DNA of 64,000 nucleotides from Enoplolaimus lenunculus. Taxonomy: Eukaryota; Nematoda; Enoplea; Enoplida; Thoracostomopsidae. Under the pieces are notes generated by a model. It saw only the letters and a program-made list of their open reading frames with translations, searched no databases and was not told the DNA's origin. Within the stretch, counting starts at the first letter, position 1. Each line of letters starts with the position of its first letter. This document shows positions 42,435 to 53,348 of the stretch, piece by piece. The stretch covers positions 1-64,000 of the forward strand of contig JASANG010001063.1 of assembly GCA_030248215.1 (NCBI GenBank), in the 5' to 3' direction. The translations under genes were made by a program, and so were the position numbers.

Positions 42435-43936
42435 AATATACGTTTCATATTTCAGAAATATCCATAATTCACTTTATCTAAAAATATAAAAATTAACTTC
42501 CTGTACACTTTCAGCCACATTTAAAATTAAAATGCTAAAGGTTTCAGGTTAGGCTCACGCTTAGGGTTAGGCTTAGGTCTACGAAAGCCGTTTTTGAAAC
42601 CTAAGCCTAAACCTGTCGGAAAAGCGTACAAGATCCCGAAATGATATTCAAGTCACAGTACAATTTTAGTCGTATGCAAAAATCGAGTCTGTGAAACCGT
42701 CATTTAGCTGATAATTCCTAATTTATCGCAGTATTCTAAACTTAGTAAAGCTAAGTATATGAAAAATTTAAGTAAAAATACGAAAAATACGGAAAATTTT
42801 AATTTAACAAAAATTAATTTAGCAATTCTGTTACCTTAAAGCATTGGAAATTTAAAACTTTTCAAAAATAGAAAAAAGTTAAAATACAAAAAGTTTATAA
42901 AATTTGCTAATTTCAAAAAATTAAATTCAGTTTAGCAATTCTGCATCCTTGACGCATTGAAATTTAAACCTTTTCAAAAATAAATAAATTTAAAAATTTT
43001 CAATACTTTTCACTTAAAATTGTACCGAATTGAACTGACAGATGTGTTGTTGATGCATTAAAACTGAAAATTGGCTTCAAATTCATACTTTTAACCTTCT
43101 TAATAAAATATCAAACGAAGCAAAAAAGCTAATTTTTGATATCAGTAAATAAATGTAATTTGTTCCAAAATGCACCAGTACAAATTTTCAAATTTTTCCC
43201 ATGCACCTTAAAATCACTGTGACTTAATCGAACCACCCTATACGGGTGATTGACCATAACATAGCAAGGCGTAGTGGCACTAAACATTTTTCAGGACAGG
43301 CATATATTGGTTTCCGATGACTTACAAAGAATCTGGAAAAATTTAAATGGGTTCAAATTATCACCAGCAACACTAATCCCCACCTGGCTCCCCTCTAGCT
43401 ACGCGCTCTAGAAATTAGGCTTAGGCTTAAGCTTAGGAACAGTGTTAATATCCTAGCCTCGCTAAACTAAAATTGGTCCAATATCAAACAGACCCATAAA
43501 CAGTGACTCACTAGAACCTAGAAATCAGTACAATTGATAAACACACATACAATATACATTTTGAGATGTGTTAACTGGTAAAAATGACAATTTGGTTCTG
43601 TGTACTTGTAACGGTATAGATGCTAGTCAATTCTCCCATGCAACCAGCATAATCAGCTAATTTTTGGCATCGTAAACTAAAAACCTCATCTAAACAACCA
43701 AAGCACTGAAACACCTTGGAAACACGAGTGCCTAATCAAACCAGTTGCGCAGGACTGAAATAATTTAGAACAACCCTTGTCAAGTGTGGTCTTTCCTAAA
43801 TTAGAACAAGGAGCAGTTTGACAACGGGGGCACAATTTTCATTTCAGCTCTGTGGGTCAAATTGGTTTAAAAAATTTTGAACGGAATTTTTTTACTACAC
43901 TGCATATGATAAGGCTATAGTTGTAATACTTGCTAA
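42435..43936. other. upstream region of the mucin gene
   Basis: AT-rich. Two short TTAGGC-like scraps (42545-42615, 43420-43440). No promoter element can be assigned by eye, and no further gene is seen. Confidence 0.35.
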
Positions 43937-43944
43937 ACTGTACG

Positions 43945-44182
43945 GGCCAATGTAAAGAACAGGGACGGAACAGTATTATAAGCATATTCCTTAGCCTAAG
44001 CCTAAGCCTAAGTCTAAGCCTAAGCCTAAGCTTAAGCCTAAGCTTAAGCCTAAGCCTAAGCCTAAGCTTAAGCCTAAGCTTAAGCCTAGGCCTAAGCCAA
44101 GCAAAAAAATTAGTCTGAAGCTTAAGCTTACTCTATTGCAGTCCCACAGAAAAACTCTCCGCCCCTGATCTTTACATGGGTC
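43945..44182 (+). mobile_element. family A MITE
   Basis: GGCCAATGTAAAGAACAGGG ... CCCCTGATCTTTACATGGGTC with perfect 8-bp duplication ACTGTACG (43937-43944, 44183-44190). The (CCTAAG)n core alternates with CTTAAG units. Confidence 0.94.
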
Positions 44183-44240
44183 ACTGTACGAAGGAGATGT
44201 TATAAAAGTCCTATTAAATGTGCATAGAAGAGCTTAGGGT

Positions 44241-44400
44241 TGCACTATACTTGTCGTACGGCAGGGTAATCCGTCCGGTGCCTTCTGTCATCCATACCGA
44301 TTCGCCCGTCACCGTGCGATATCCTACGTGAATTACTCATGTACCATACTGTACGGTGACGGACGGTGACGGACAGCGCTGGACGTTATCGGAAGTATGA
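44241..44400. repeat. family L repeat
   Basis: 'accatactgtacggtgacggacggtgacggacagcgctggacgt' matches 'agacggcgacggacggtgccggacgtcattaaaagcatag' at 61256-61310. Inverted copies of GTCCGGTGCC-like words flank it. Confidence 0.45.
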
Positions 44401-44609
44401 CACCACCGTAAAGTCTTAAAGTGATTTGCAACTCCTGCTTTAAAAAGTTTCTCTCCGCTGGAAAAATATGCAAATTTCTACTAAAATGACCCCTAGTTTT
44501 TATTAACCCCCCGCTGAACAATTAAGTTAGGACGATGTACAAATTGAACTTGTAACCGTCCAGCGATTTTTACTAACCATGTTCATTCCCACCCCCACAA
44601 ATCTCTCAT

Positions 44610-45047
44610 TACTGTAGTGATCCGAATAAGAGGAGGGGACTGATATTTATTTGGTCTCTGCAGAGGGTACCCTCCCCGTTATTCGGTTACGGAGTGTTAT
44701 TTATTTTTTAAGCCACGCTCCGTCAGCCTTCGTTACTGATATATATCCGGTATTGCAACTGTCCGTTGAATCAAACGGTTATTTGTCTTGTGTCAATGGC
44801 TTGAGCGATAATGCAAGGTTATACGTAGGAACGTACTTTCAAAACTTAAGTACGCTTTAAGGTTTCGAAGTCAACTTTATTTGGTCCTGCAGTCATTTAT
44901 GCGCTACAATTAGCGATAATTGACATTTATGGACTCTAATTCGGGTTTAGGGACTCTATCCGCTTACGGACTCTTATTAGAGATACAGACTCCTATTGAT
45001 TGGGATCCCAAATGGGGACCTCCCCCTCTTATGCGGATCGCACAGTA
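44610..45047 (+). mobile_element. family B MITE
   Basis: TACTGTAGTGATCCGAATAA ... TTATGCGGATCGCACAGTA with TA ends and full body. Confidence 0.9.
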
Positions 45048-45256
45048 ATTGCTACAATACCAATTTTTAGTATAAACAGCCTAAATTATTTTCGCTTAAT
45101 AACTTAATAACAACGAAGATTGGTTAGATATAATGTATTTATGTAATTAAAATTAATTCCTACACAACGGTGTACAAAGAACCTAATTTGATCAAATCAT
45201 ATAGACTTTGGACGTCCAAAACTGAAATATATGCCATTTTCTAACAACCATTATGA

Positions 45257-45576
45257 GACCATGTAAAGATCAGGTGCGGAACGTTTTTCTGTGGGACTGT
45301 AATAGAGTAAGCTTAAGGTTTAGATTAATTTTTTGCTTGGCTTATTCTTAGGCTTAGGCTTCATGTAAAGATCAGGTGCGGAACGTTTTTCTGTGGGACT
45401 GAATAGAGTAAGCTTAAGCATTAGACTAATTTTTTGCTTGCCTTAGGCTTAGGCTTACACTTATGTATAAACACATTCTTGCGCGTAGGCTTAGACTTAG
45501 GCTTAGGCTTTAGGTTTAGGGTTAGGCTTAGGAATATGCTAATTATACTGTTCCGCCGCTGTTCTTTACATTGTCC
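45257..45576 (-). mobile_element. family A MITE with duplicated left end
   Basis: The left 105 bases ('catgtaaagatcaggtgcgg...') occur twice, at 45258 and 45363. Right end 'ctgttctttacattgtcc'. Confidence 0.85.
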
Positions 45577-46014
45577 AGAATTAATAAAGTAGTGGACTGT
45601 CGTTGGTATTAATTCTTTACCGTAACATTTGGAACAGCAACAAAACTCGATTCTGGTATAAATTTGCGGTCATTCTGACCAAACATCTTTGAGTTCAGTT
45701 CCAAATTTAAGAATTAGAAAATAAATACAAAAGTTATGATAAACTCAAATATGCAAAAAAATTTACTCAAACTTAAATCTAAAATAGCCGAAAAGAACGG
45801 ATATTTTACTTAAATCTTACTTTATTTGTCACAGTTAAAAACGCAACCAAATATAAAACAATTTTGAAAAGTTTTGTCAAATCGAAAATGACATAAAATC
45901 TGATTTTATGAACATTTATTAAAGGTCGTTGCATTCTGCTGAATTTGCTTCAGAAACGACAATAAATAGACACTTTTATAAACTTTAGACTAACTTTACG
46001 GGATTCTATACGTT

Positions 46015-46626
46015 GGCCGTGTAAAGATAAAGGCGGAACGTTTTTCGTTTGGTCTGCAATAGAGTAAGCTTAAGCTTTAGACTATTTTTTGGCTTGGCTT
46101 AGGCTTACTGTATTGACCCGAACAAGAGGGGGAGGGGTAATAAGACGGGGTCCCCATTTTGAGAGTCCTGATCAATAGGAGTTCGCATTCCTAATAAGAG
46201 TCCGTAAGCGGATAGCGTGCCTAAACCCTAATTAGAGTCCATAAATGACAATTATCCCTAATTGCGGCACATAAATGACTCCTGGACCAAATAAAGTTGA
46301 GTTCGAAACTTAAAGCGTACTTTAGTTTTGAAAATAACAATCTAAAGTATACCCTTGCATTATGGCACAACCTTTTGATGCAACGCAAAAAACGTTTAAT
46401 TCAACGGATAGTTGCAATACCGAATATGAATCAGTAACGAAGGACGGCGAAAGGCGGATTAAAAAAATAACAGTCGTAACCGAATAACAAGGGAGGTAGC
46501 CTTTGGAGAGGCAAAATAAACACCAGTCCCCTCTCTTATTCGGGTCACTACAGTACGCTTAGGCTTAGGCTTACGCTTAGGAATATGCTTTATAATACTG
46601 TTCCACCCCTGTTCTTTACGTTGGCC
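46015..46626 (-). mobile_element. family A MITE carrying nested family B
   Basis: GGCCGTGTAAAGATAAAGG ... CCCTGTTCTTTACGTTGGCC. The TTAGGC core is split by family B at 46106-46555 and continues after it. Confidence 0.9.
46106..46555 (-). mobile_element. family B MITE nested in family A
   Basis: TACTGTATTGACCCGAACAA ... TTATTCGGGTCACTACAGTA inside (TTAGGC)n, with TA at each end. Confidence 0.92.
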
Positions 46627-46629
46627 CTA

Positions 46630-47098
46630 GAGGTCAAATAATTTTTGTCGCCTGCTATTTTAGATCGCAACAAGCAATTTTATATCTTGTTATGTCAACT
46701 AGAAATGAAATTTTCGCTACAATCCATGACCAAGTGCGTACATTTTAACAATAGCCTTAACACGATTATACCATCTGTTATTTAAAAAACGGTTCCAATT
46801 ACAAAGCTAAACAATAGAACATTTACCGGTTTTCTAACGAGATTTTACCAGCTTAACAACCGCTGTGATGAATCATCGTTTGTGATTGAGTATTTTCTGA
46901 CAATCTGTATCCGCTGAATACAGCTGAAGTTTTCTTTGTTCAGCCAACCGAATACAAAAATATTGGTCAGTTTGAACCAATCACCTTACGACAATTAAGG
47001 CTTTCATGTTTTATAGTGAGTTTTGTATGCATAACTGTTGAATATTAATCAACCATTTCAAGAGTCGATCATGATTAAATAAAATATATAAATAAAAA
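46630..47098. other. no gene seen
   Basis: AT-rich, no recognised repeat or exon. Confidence 0.35.
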
Positions 47099-47135
47099 AT
47101 ATATCCTATTTATTTATTTATTTATTTATTTAATT

Positions 47136-47289
47136 GGCCCATGTATAGAACAGGACCGGAACAGTAGTTTATGCATATTCCTAAGCCTAAGCCTAAACCT
47201 AAGCCTAAGCAAAAAATTAGTCTAAAGCGTAAACTGACTCTATTATAGCCCCTCCGGAAAACGATCCGGCCCGGTTCTATACATAGGCC
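47136..47289 (+). mobile_element. family A MITE inside a (TTTA)n microsatellite
   Basis: GGCCCATGTATAGAACAGGA ... CCCGGTTCTATACATAGGCC, with TTTATTTATT repeats on both sides (47099-47135 and 47290-47332). Confidence 0.9.
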
Positions 47290-47334
47290 TATTTATTTGT
47301 TTATATATTTATTTATTTATTTATATATTTAATC

Positions 47335-48130
47335 ATTACCCACTCTTGATATGGCTGATTTGAAAACATAAATTCTACTGAAATGTTTAAACTTGCACAG
47401 CACTGTTATACGCCGCAGGGCGCCGCGGATCCCAGATACAACTAAACTTTAGAAGGGTCTCCCGGCGGTGTCCGGTACGGCACATTGAGCATAATGACAC
47501 CGTTTACCCAATTTTTTTCTATGTGGGGGTTTCTCGATGACGAACCGGAAAAAAATGTCAAAATACCAAACGTCCTTTGCAACCGTATACATAAATAAGT
47601 AGCGTTTATGCAAGAATGTATCCAGTGTTATCAATAAAATCCACACAATCAAATGTATTTTGAGTAATCACTTTACGAGCCAGATTGGTTATTTAAATAG
47701 TAAACCAAATCTGCAAACAAAAAACTATTTCGGAAGAATTTATTCAGAAAAGTATTTTCTGTTGCAAATGTGAAAAAAAAATTTTCGGATATTTTAGACC
47801 ATTTTTCTAAAAATAAACAGAAACACGTTTATTTTCAGACTTTATTTCATAACTTTTTGGTAAACTTTTCTGTTATAACCGAAGTACTTTTTAAGTGCAC
47901 ATTGCTAATCGTATCTCTTAAATGTAAGAAATTTTTTCTTAAATATCAGAAATATTTTGAGTGTGGCAAAGTCTACAATTATTGTAAAATATCACCTGTA
48001 GGTTTAGAATATTAACCAATGCTGAAACATTAGCAAATCAAACATAACTGTCATTTTACAGGAAAACTACCAGTTTTGGATTGAACCTAACAACGGTTGC
48101 GATGAATCATATGGTCAGATATAAGCTTGT
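47335..48130. other. no gene assigned
   Basis: AT-rich. A minus-strand frame at 47449-47652 starts with a hydrophobic run but lacks ATG, domain or clear splice sites. Confidence 0.3.
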
Positions 48131-48134
48131 CAGT

Positions 48135-48380
48135 ATTTTTCACCACAGGATAGAAATAGGCCCCGGGATGTCAGGCCTTTTCACTAAGCAGCTGGAAAAG
48201 CGGGCATACAGGGGTGGATCAAACTCGCTGACGTTTGCTCTCGATACAAGAGCTCTGCCATTGCGCCACGTAGCCCGCGTCTCCAACTGTTTCAATCGAC
48301 GAATATATGTTGACCGTATGCTGTCGGCTAGCATACATACAGCGCACTGCATTATATTGAATGTGCACATAACGGACAAT
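48135..48380 (-). repeat. tRNA-derived SINE S, copy 2
   Basis: On minus: leader 'agcatacggtcaacatata', head GCGGGCTACGTGGCGCAATGG, B-box-like GAGTTTGATCCAC, 'gcccgcttttccagctgcttagtgaaaaggcc' tail. Matches 17165-17400. Confidence 0.75.
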
Positions 48381-48679
48381 CATATCCACATGTTTACAGC
48401 CATTATATTTTGGTATTACATATCGATTTTGCGTAATTTTATCTGCCAACATACATAGAAATTACGGCTATTTTTCGTTATGCTCCCGTCCGTTGGCATG
48501 GACCCATCAAGGTCCAAGGTCATCTCTCGGACCCTAAATATATTTTTGTGAAAAAGTTTGGCAACTTAGATACAATTTGATGCGGTTTTCCCTACTGGGA
48601 CGAGTGGTTTTCAGTTTTTACTACACAAACAGTACAAGCTCTTATAAGTGATTTCTCAAAGTTAACGACCACGCCTGAA

Positions 48680-48740
48680 AACAGGTATTATAACGACCAT
48701 CTGGCTCTTGAATCAAGCGTGCTACCTACCACTGCACCAT
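48680..48740 (-). repeat. tRNA-like fragment
   Basis: Minus strand 'acatggtgcagtggtaggtagcacgcttgattcaagagcc': an A box and an anticodon arm without a good T arm. Confidence 0.4.
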
Positions 48741-48942
48741 GTAATCGTTGCAATTAGAAGTAAATTTTTGTCCATAAATTTTTAATGATCAAATTTTTAG
48801 ACGGTCTGGGTACAGTCGTCCTCAGAGCCCTTGTGCCCGTATTCCTGTCAGTACGTTGATGTGGAAAGCTTCCATGAAAAATAGTCTGTCTACATTTCAC
48901 ACCTGAGACCAACTGTTAAGCTGGGGTCACGGTCGGAATACC

Positions 48943-49273
48943 GGTCCATGTAAAGATTAGGGGCGGAACGTTTTTTGTGGGACTTCAATAGCGCAAGCTT
49001 AAGCTTTAGAGTATGTTTTTGCTTGGCTTTAGGCTTTAGGTTTATGCATAGGCTTAGAAATATGCTCATTTCTAGGCTTAGGAATAGGCTTAGGCTTATG
49101 CTAAGTCTTAGGTTTAGGTTAAGGCTTAGGAATATGCTCATTCTTACGCTTAGGCTTAGGCTTAGGCTTAGGCTTAGGAATATGTTCATTTTTACGCTTA
49201 GGCTTAGGCTTAATAGGCTTAGGCTTAGGAATATGCTTATAATACTGTTCCGCCACTGTTGTTTATATTAGCC
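48943..49273 (-). mobile_element. family A MITE
   Basis: GGTCCATGTAAAGATTAGGG ... CACTGTTGTTTATATTAGCC, flanks GGAATACC / AGAACACC. Four TTAGGC blocks separated by 'aatatgctcattcttac'. Confidence 0.88.
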
Positions 49274-49479
49274 AGAACACCTAAAATTCGTATTGAATTC
49301 TGTTTAAACGTCAAGTTACAATGATGAACATCGTCCTGTGTTAATAGCGAATGCATGTATCTCAATTGACCACATGATTGACAAGTGATTTCAAAAACAT
49401 TTACAATTAAAAATAAAAAGCAACACAAAATACTTCAGTTTATAACAAAAAGAAATAAAAAATACTCTTAAAATATTAA

Positions 49480-49672
49480 ATGCGTAGTATTTGTCTATCA
49501 ACATCAGCCATGTCCACGTGGGGGTCACAGAGCCGTGTGCGCCCTAAGTGCGGCTGGCTGATGTTGATAGACAAATACTACGCATTAGAGCCGTGTGCGC
49601 CCTAAGTGCGGCTGGCTGATGTTGATAGACAAATACTACGCATTAGAGCCGTGTGCGCCCTAAGTGCGGCTG
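49480..49672. repeat. 58-bp tandem repeat fused to a perfect 31-bp inverted repeat
   Basis: 49480-49510 is the exact reverse complement of 49555-49585 (44-base spacer). From 49529 a 58-bp unit (AGAGCCGTGTGCGCCCTAAG...) repeats about 2.5 times, at 49529, 49587 and 49645. The units look identical. Inside, AGCCG...CGGCT can pair as a small hairpin. Confidence 0.95.
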
Positions 49673-49763
49673 GCATCATTCCCAAATTATGCCCAAAATG
49701 TAACATAGCATTAAAGATTTTTATTTGTGTAGATTTTAAGCAATTTTTGATGCATTACCAATA

Positions 49764-49972
49764 CACTGCAAAAAATGATGAGTCAAATTGACTCTGTCCG
49801 AAATACGCACTACGGGTCTACACAAACTGAGTCAAATTCGACTTCGCCGGAGTCAAATTCGACTCACAGAGTCACACGTTTGACTCTGGCGGAGTGGAAT
49901 TGAACGCAGTTTGTCTAATCCCGTAGAGCCTATTTCAGAGAGAGTCAATTTGACTCACCATTTTTAGCAGTG
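49764..49972. mobile_element. family D palindromic MITE
   Basis: CACTGCAAAAAATGATGAGTC ... TTGACTCACCATTTTTAGCAGTG with TA on both sides. Contains TGAGTCA/TGACTCA sites. Confidence 0.92.
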
Positions 49973-50259
49973 TACGGTTTTTCCGTGGATGGCTGCCTAA
50001 ACTTTAATTGTTTCTGAGTAAAATTTTAGAAAATATTGAAATATAAAATAATGTACAGATATAAAAAAATGCGGCTATCTTTCATTTTATGGGTTGTAAA
50101 TACCGCCTGAGAAACATTGAAATTTAGACAAAGACTGTTTCTAAAATCTTAGTTCAGGATACGAAATAGGCTTGAATATTTTTAATGACTAAAAGTTGTC
50201 TAAACCTATTTCTACGCCTTAAAGTTAATAGAAATAAGTGTTTTAGCCTAAAATAAAGC

Positions 50260-50453
50260 GGCCCGTGTAAAGATCAGGGGTGCGACGTTTGACTGTGGGA
50301 CTAGAAAAGCGTAAGCTTAAGCTTTAGACTAATTTTTGATTGACTCAGACTTAGGCTTAGGAATATGCTCATTCTTACGCTTAGGCTTAGGGTTAGGCTT
50401 AGGCTTATGAATTTGCTTATAATACTGTTCTGCCTCTGTTCTTTACATTGGCC
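50260..50453 (-). mobile_element. family A MITE
   Basis: GGCCCGTGTAAAGATCAGGG ... CTCTGTTCTTTACATTGGCC, flanks AATAAAGC / AATGAAGC (8 bp, one difference). Confidence 0.9.
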
Positions 50454-50641
50454 AATGAAGCTGAGACCTAAAGTAAACTTTAACCAAAAATTAAGAATCT
50501 TTTCAATTAAGGTCTCGCTTGAAAATGGGACGCCTCTAAAAATACCGTTGACCAGGTTTGCGACATAAAGTTGGTTATTTCAAATTGTACCATCTGGTTC
50601 CTTGTAAGTCGTTGTAAAACACCGCTCGGTCTTGTTCGGCC

Positions 50642-50782
50642 CTCTACAAAATAAATTGCAATGAGTTGAATAATCAACTCAGCTAGCGAGTTAGCTATTT
50701 CTGAGATAATAACAATAAGCATTAAATCATTCTGAGTTGAGTTGATTTTCACTCTCAGTTGATTTGATTCCGAATGAGTTAA
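50642..50782 (+). mobile_element. family C MITE, left part
   Basis: 'aaattgcaatgagttgaataatcaactcagctagcgagttagc' to 'gattccgaatgagttaatgg'; the right half is lost. Confidence 0.75.
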
Positions 50783-50880
50783 TGGTACAAACCCATCACA
50801 ATAGAGACCGGGGTTTTAGCTTGAAATTTGAGTTTGGTTGAAATTGAATTTAGAGAAATAATAAAATTTCGTTGAAATTT

Positions 50881-50990
50881 GGGTCCGTGTTACTTTAAGG
50901 GGCGTCCAGGTTTCTGGTGGGTGTATAAAAGAATAGGTTTAGATTTTAGATTACATTTTTTGCTTAGGCTTAGGCTTAGGCTTAGGAATT
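50881..50990 (-). mobile_element. family A3 left part
   Basis: GGTCCGTGTTACTTTAAGGG, 'gcgtccaggtttctggtgggtgtataaaag', short TTAGGC core; no right TIR. Confidence 0.7.
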
Positions 50991-50999
50991 TATATTTAT

Positions 51000-52050
51000 A
51001 CAACGAAAATTTCTTTTGCGTTCCGCAGTCAAGCTGCCATCTGCCACATTTTGAGCTCCACCAATCGACGCCAACGTTCTTTCGAAGTTACCCAGTGTAC
51101 GCATGATATTGTAGAAGTTGCATTAATTGTATTTTTTGCTATTAATCGCTTCTTCATATTGCTGTTGCATAAATATATTTTATTTTTTTAAGTTTTAGTC
51201 AATTTTTAACATTTAAAGAAATATTGTTTTTTTTTCGCTGATACGCTCTACTTAACGCATAAATACTGCATATTGTAAACGCAGTTATAATTGCAAGTAG
51301 CATCCTTATGCAGTATTATGATTGTGTACATTCAGTCGTAATATTGCTATAAGCTTGCAAATTTGCCTTGAGGTAAAGATATTTTGACGCTTTTTTTCCT
51401 CAAAACATTTTAGAATTAAATACAAAGTTTTCTTTTGAGCAAAAATTTTTTCAATTTCTATGCTTATTTTGAAAATAACAAAAATTGTGAAAAGCATAAG
51501 CTTAAATCAACGGGAGTGTCCACCCAGGACGGTGTCATCAGACAGGTTCAAAACCAAAAATGTTACATTTAGCACTAATTTTGGTTTTTGGGGTTTATCG
51601 TTCGAATAGCGACTGTTTTGAAATTTCTGAATTTGCCATTGCAGTACGCAATTGCGTTATATTCTTGACGTTACCAGCACTTATTTTTATGATTTTTTAA
51701 GCTTTTTAATTCTCATATTTTGCTACTTATCGCATTTTAATGTTATGTTTTAGTTGTAAATTATTGTTATTGTTTGTTTGTTTTTTACTCTTTATATACA
51801 TTGCTTCAATCATTTAAACGATGCGTTTAGTTTCAGTAGTCGTGGCGAAATATTTATTGCTCGAAAAATTTTCTATTTTGACTGTTAATTTTGAACATTT
51901 TTGTGGTATTTTTTAAATTTTAATAATTTAAAATTAAGATTAATTCTGTTTATTTTCCCAAATGTGTGCAACACTTATCACCAGTAAGCGATAGGTCTTG
52001 TAACCCAATTTTAAACCAATCAATGAAAAAGGTTTAAATTTGGTATATTT
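51000..52050. other. no gene seen
   Basis: Strongly AT-rich, without recognised repeat, exon or RNA gene. Confidence 0.35.
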
Positions 52051-52054
52051 AACC

Positions 52055-52180
52055 AAGACTGGATGATCACGACCAAGAGTATGCAACTGTCAGGTTTCGC
52101 GTGGCACAAAATGTACTCCGCGCGTACCTCCCCTTTATTTAGAGGGGGACGATGTCCCATGATAATACCTGGTATTTCAA
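52055..52180. mobile_element. family J fragment
   Basis: 'accaagactggatgatcacgaccaagagtatgcaactgtcagg...tttatttagagggggacgatgtcc', the left half of family J. Confidence 0.6.
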
Positions 52181-52194
52181 AACTTTAAATGGAA

Positions 52195-52602
52195 CGGTTC
52201 CCATTTTGAGTCCCGATCAATAAGAGTCCGTATCCCTATAAGAGTCCGTAAGTGGATAGAATCCCTAAACCCTAATAGAGTCCGTAAATCACAATTATCC
52301 CTAATTACAGCGCATAAATGACTCTAGGACCAAATAAACTTGAGCTCGAAACGTAATGCGTACTTATGTTTTGAAAATAACAATCCAATGTATAACCTTG
52401 TATTATCGCTCAAGCTTTTGATGCAAGGCAAAAATCGTTTAATTCAACGGATAGTTGCAATACCGAATATATTAATAACGAAGGACGGCAGAGGGCAGGT
52501 TAAAAATAAATAACATTCCGTAACCGAATAACAACGGGGTCACCCTCTGAAGAGGCCAAATAGATATCAGTCCCCTCTCCTCTTATTCGGTTCGCTACAG
52601 TA
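52195..52602 (-). mobile_element. family B MITE, left end lost
   Basis: From 'cccattttgagtcccgatcaataagagtcc' to TTATTCGGTTCGCTACAGTA. It abuts the family J fragment. Confidence 0.85.
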
Positions 52603-52680
52603 TTAAAAACCAAATATATACATAAAAACAACAGTCCAAGCCAAAAATATTTTAATTTTGAAACTTTCTTATTACACGCA

Positions 52681-52928
52681 TTGCAGATTCCAGTGAATTG
52701 ATTAAATCAACTTCGAGAACGAAATTGTCATTTCTGGTTGTTTCTGAGTTAATAAAACAACATACATTAACTCATTCTGAGTTGATTAAATTACCGCATG
52801 AGTTGATTATTAATTAACTCAGAATGAGTACAATCAATTAACAATTGTGAGTTCTGCAAAACCTAATTCACACTCAGTGATACAACTGACTTTGAATTAA
52901 AAAAATCAATCCACAAGAATTTACAGTG
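52681..52928 (+). mobile_element. family C MITE, aged
   Basis: 'attgcagattccagtgaattg' ... 'caagaatttacagtg'. Confidence 0.8.
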
Positions 52929-53020
52929 GTATCATGCAATTGAAATTTGTTGAAAAATCTTCAAAACTTCAGCTGTACTTAATAAACTTTTAATTATTCT
53001 GAAAATAAAACGCAGTTATA

Positions 53021-53274
53021 CACTGTAAATTCCGTTGAGTTGATTAATCAACTCAGAGAGCGAATTAGGCAGTTGTGGTTGCTTCTGTGTTAAAAACAGT
53101 AAGTTGTATTAACTCGCTCTGAGTTGATTTAATTCCGGGTGAGTTAATTAATTAACTCAGAATGAGTTCATTCAATATAGAATTCTGAGTTCTGAAACAC
53201 CTAATTCAGAGCTCATACTTCTGAGCGCATTCAACGCATTCTGAGCTAAAATCAACTGACTGGAATTTACAGTG
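53021..53274 (+). mobile_element. family C MITE
   Basis: CACTGTAAATTCCGTTGAG ... ACTGGAATTTACAGTG, TA at the left. About 75 bases upstream of the Reeler gene ATG, so it lies in its promoter or 5' UTR. Confidence 0.9.
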
Positions 53275-53348
53275 AAACACTATTATTCATTAAAAATTCT
53301 AATTAAGATTGAAACATTAATATATTATTGTAGTCTTAGAAATACATC

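Noticed and set aside
49280-49428. Minus-strand frame with a hydrophobic start and C-x2-C (ITCQSCGQLRYMHSLL)
   Set aside because: No ATG, no convincing splice sites and no partner exon; possibly a real small exon but unsupported.
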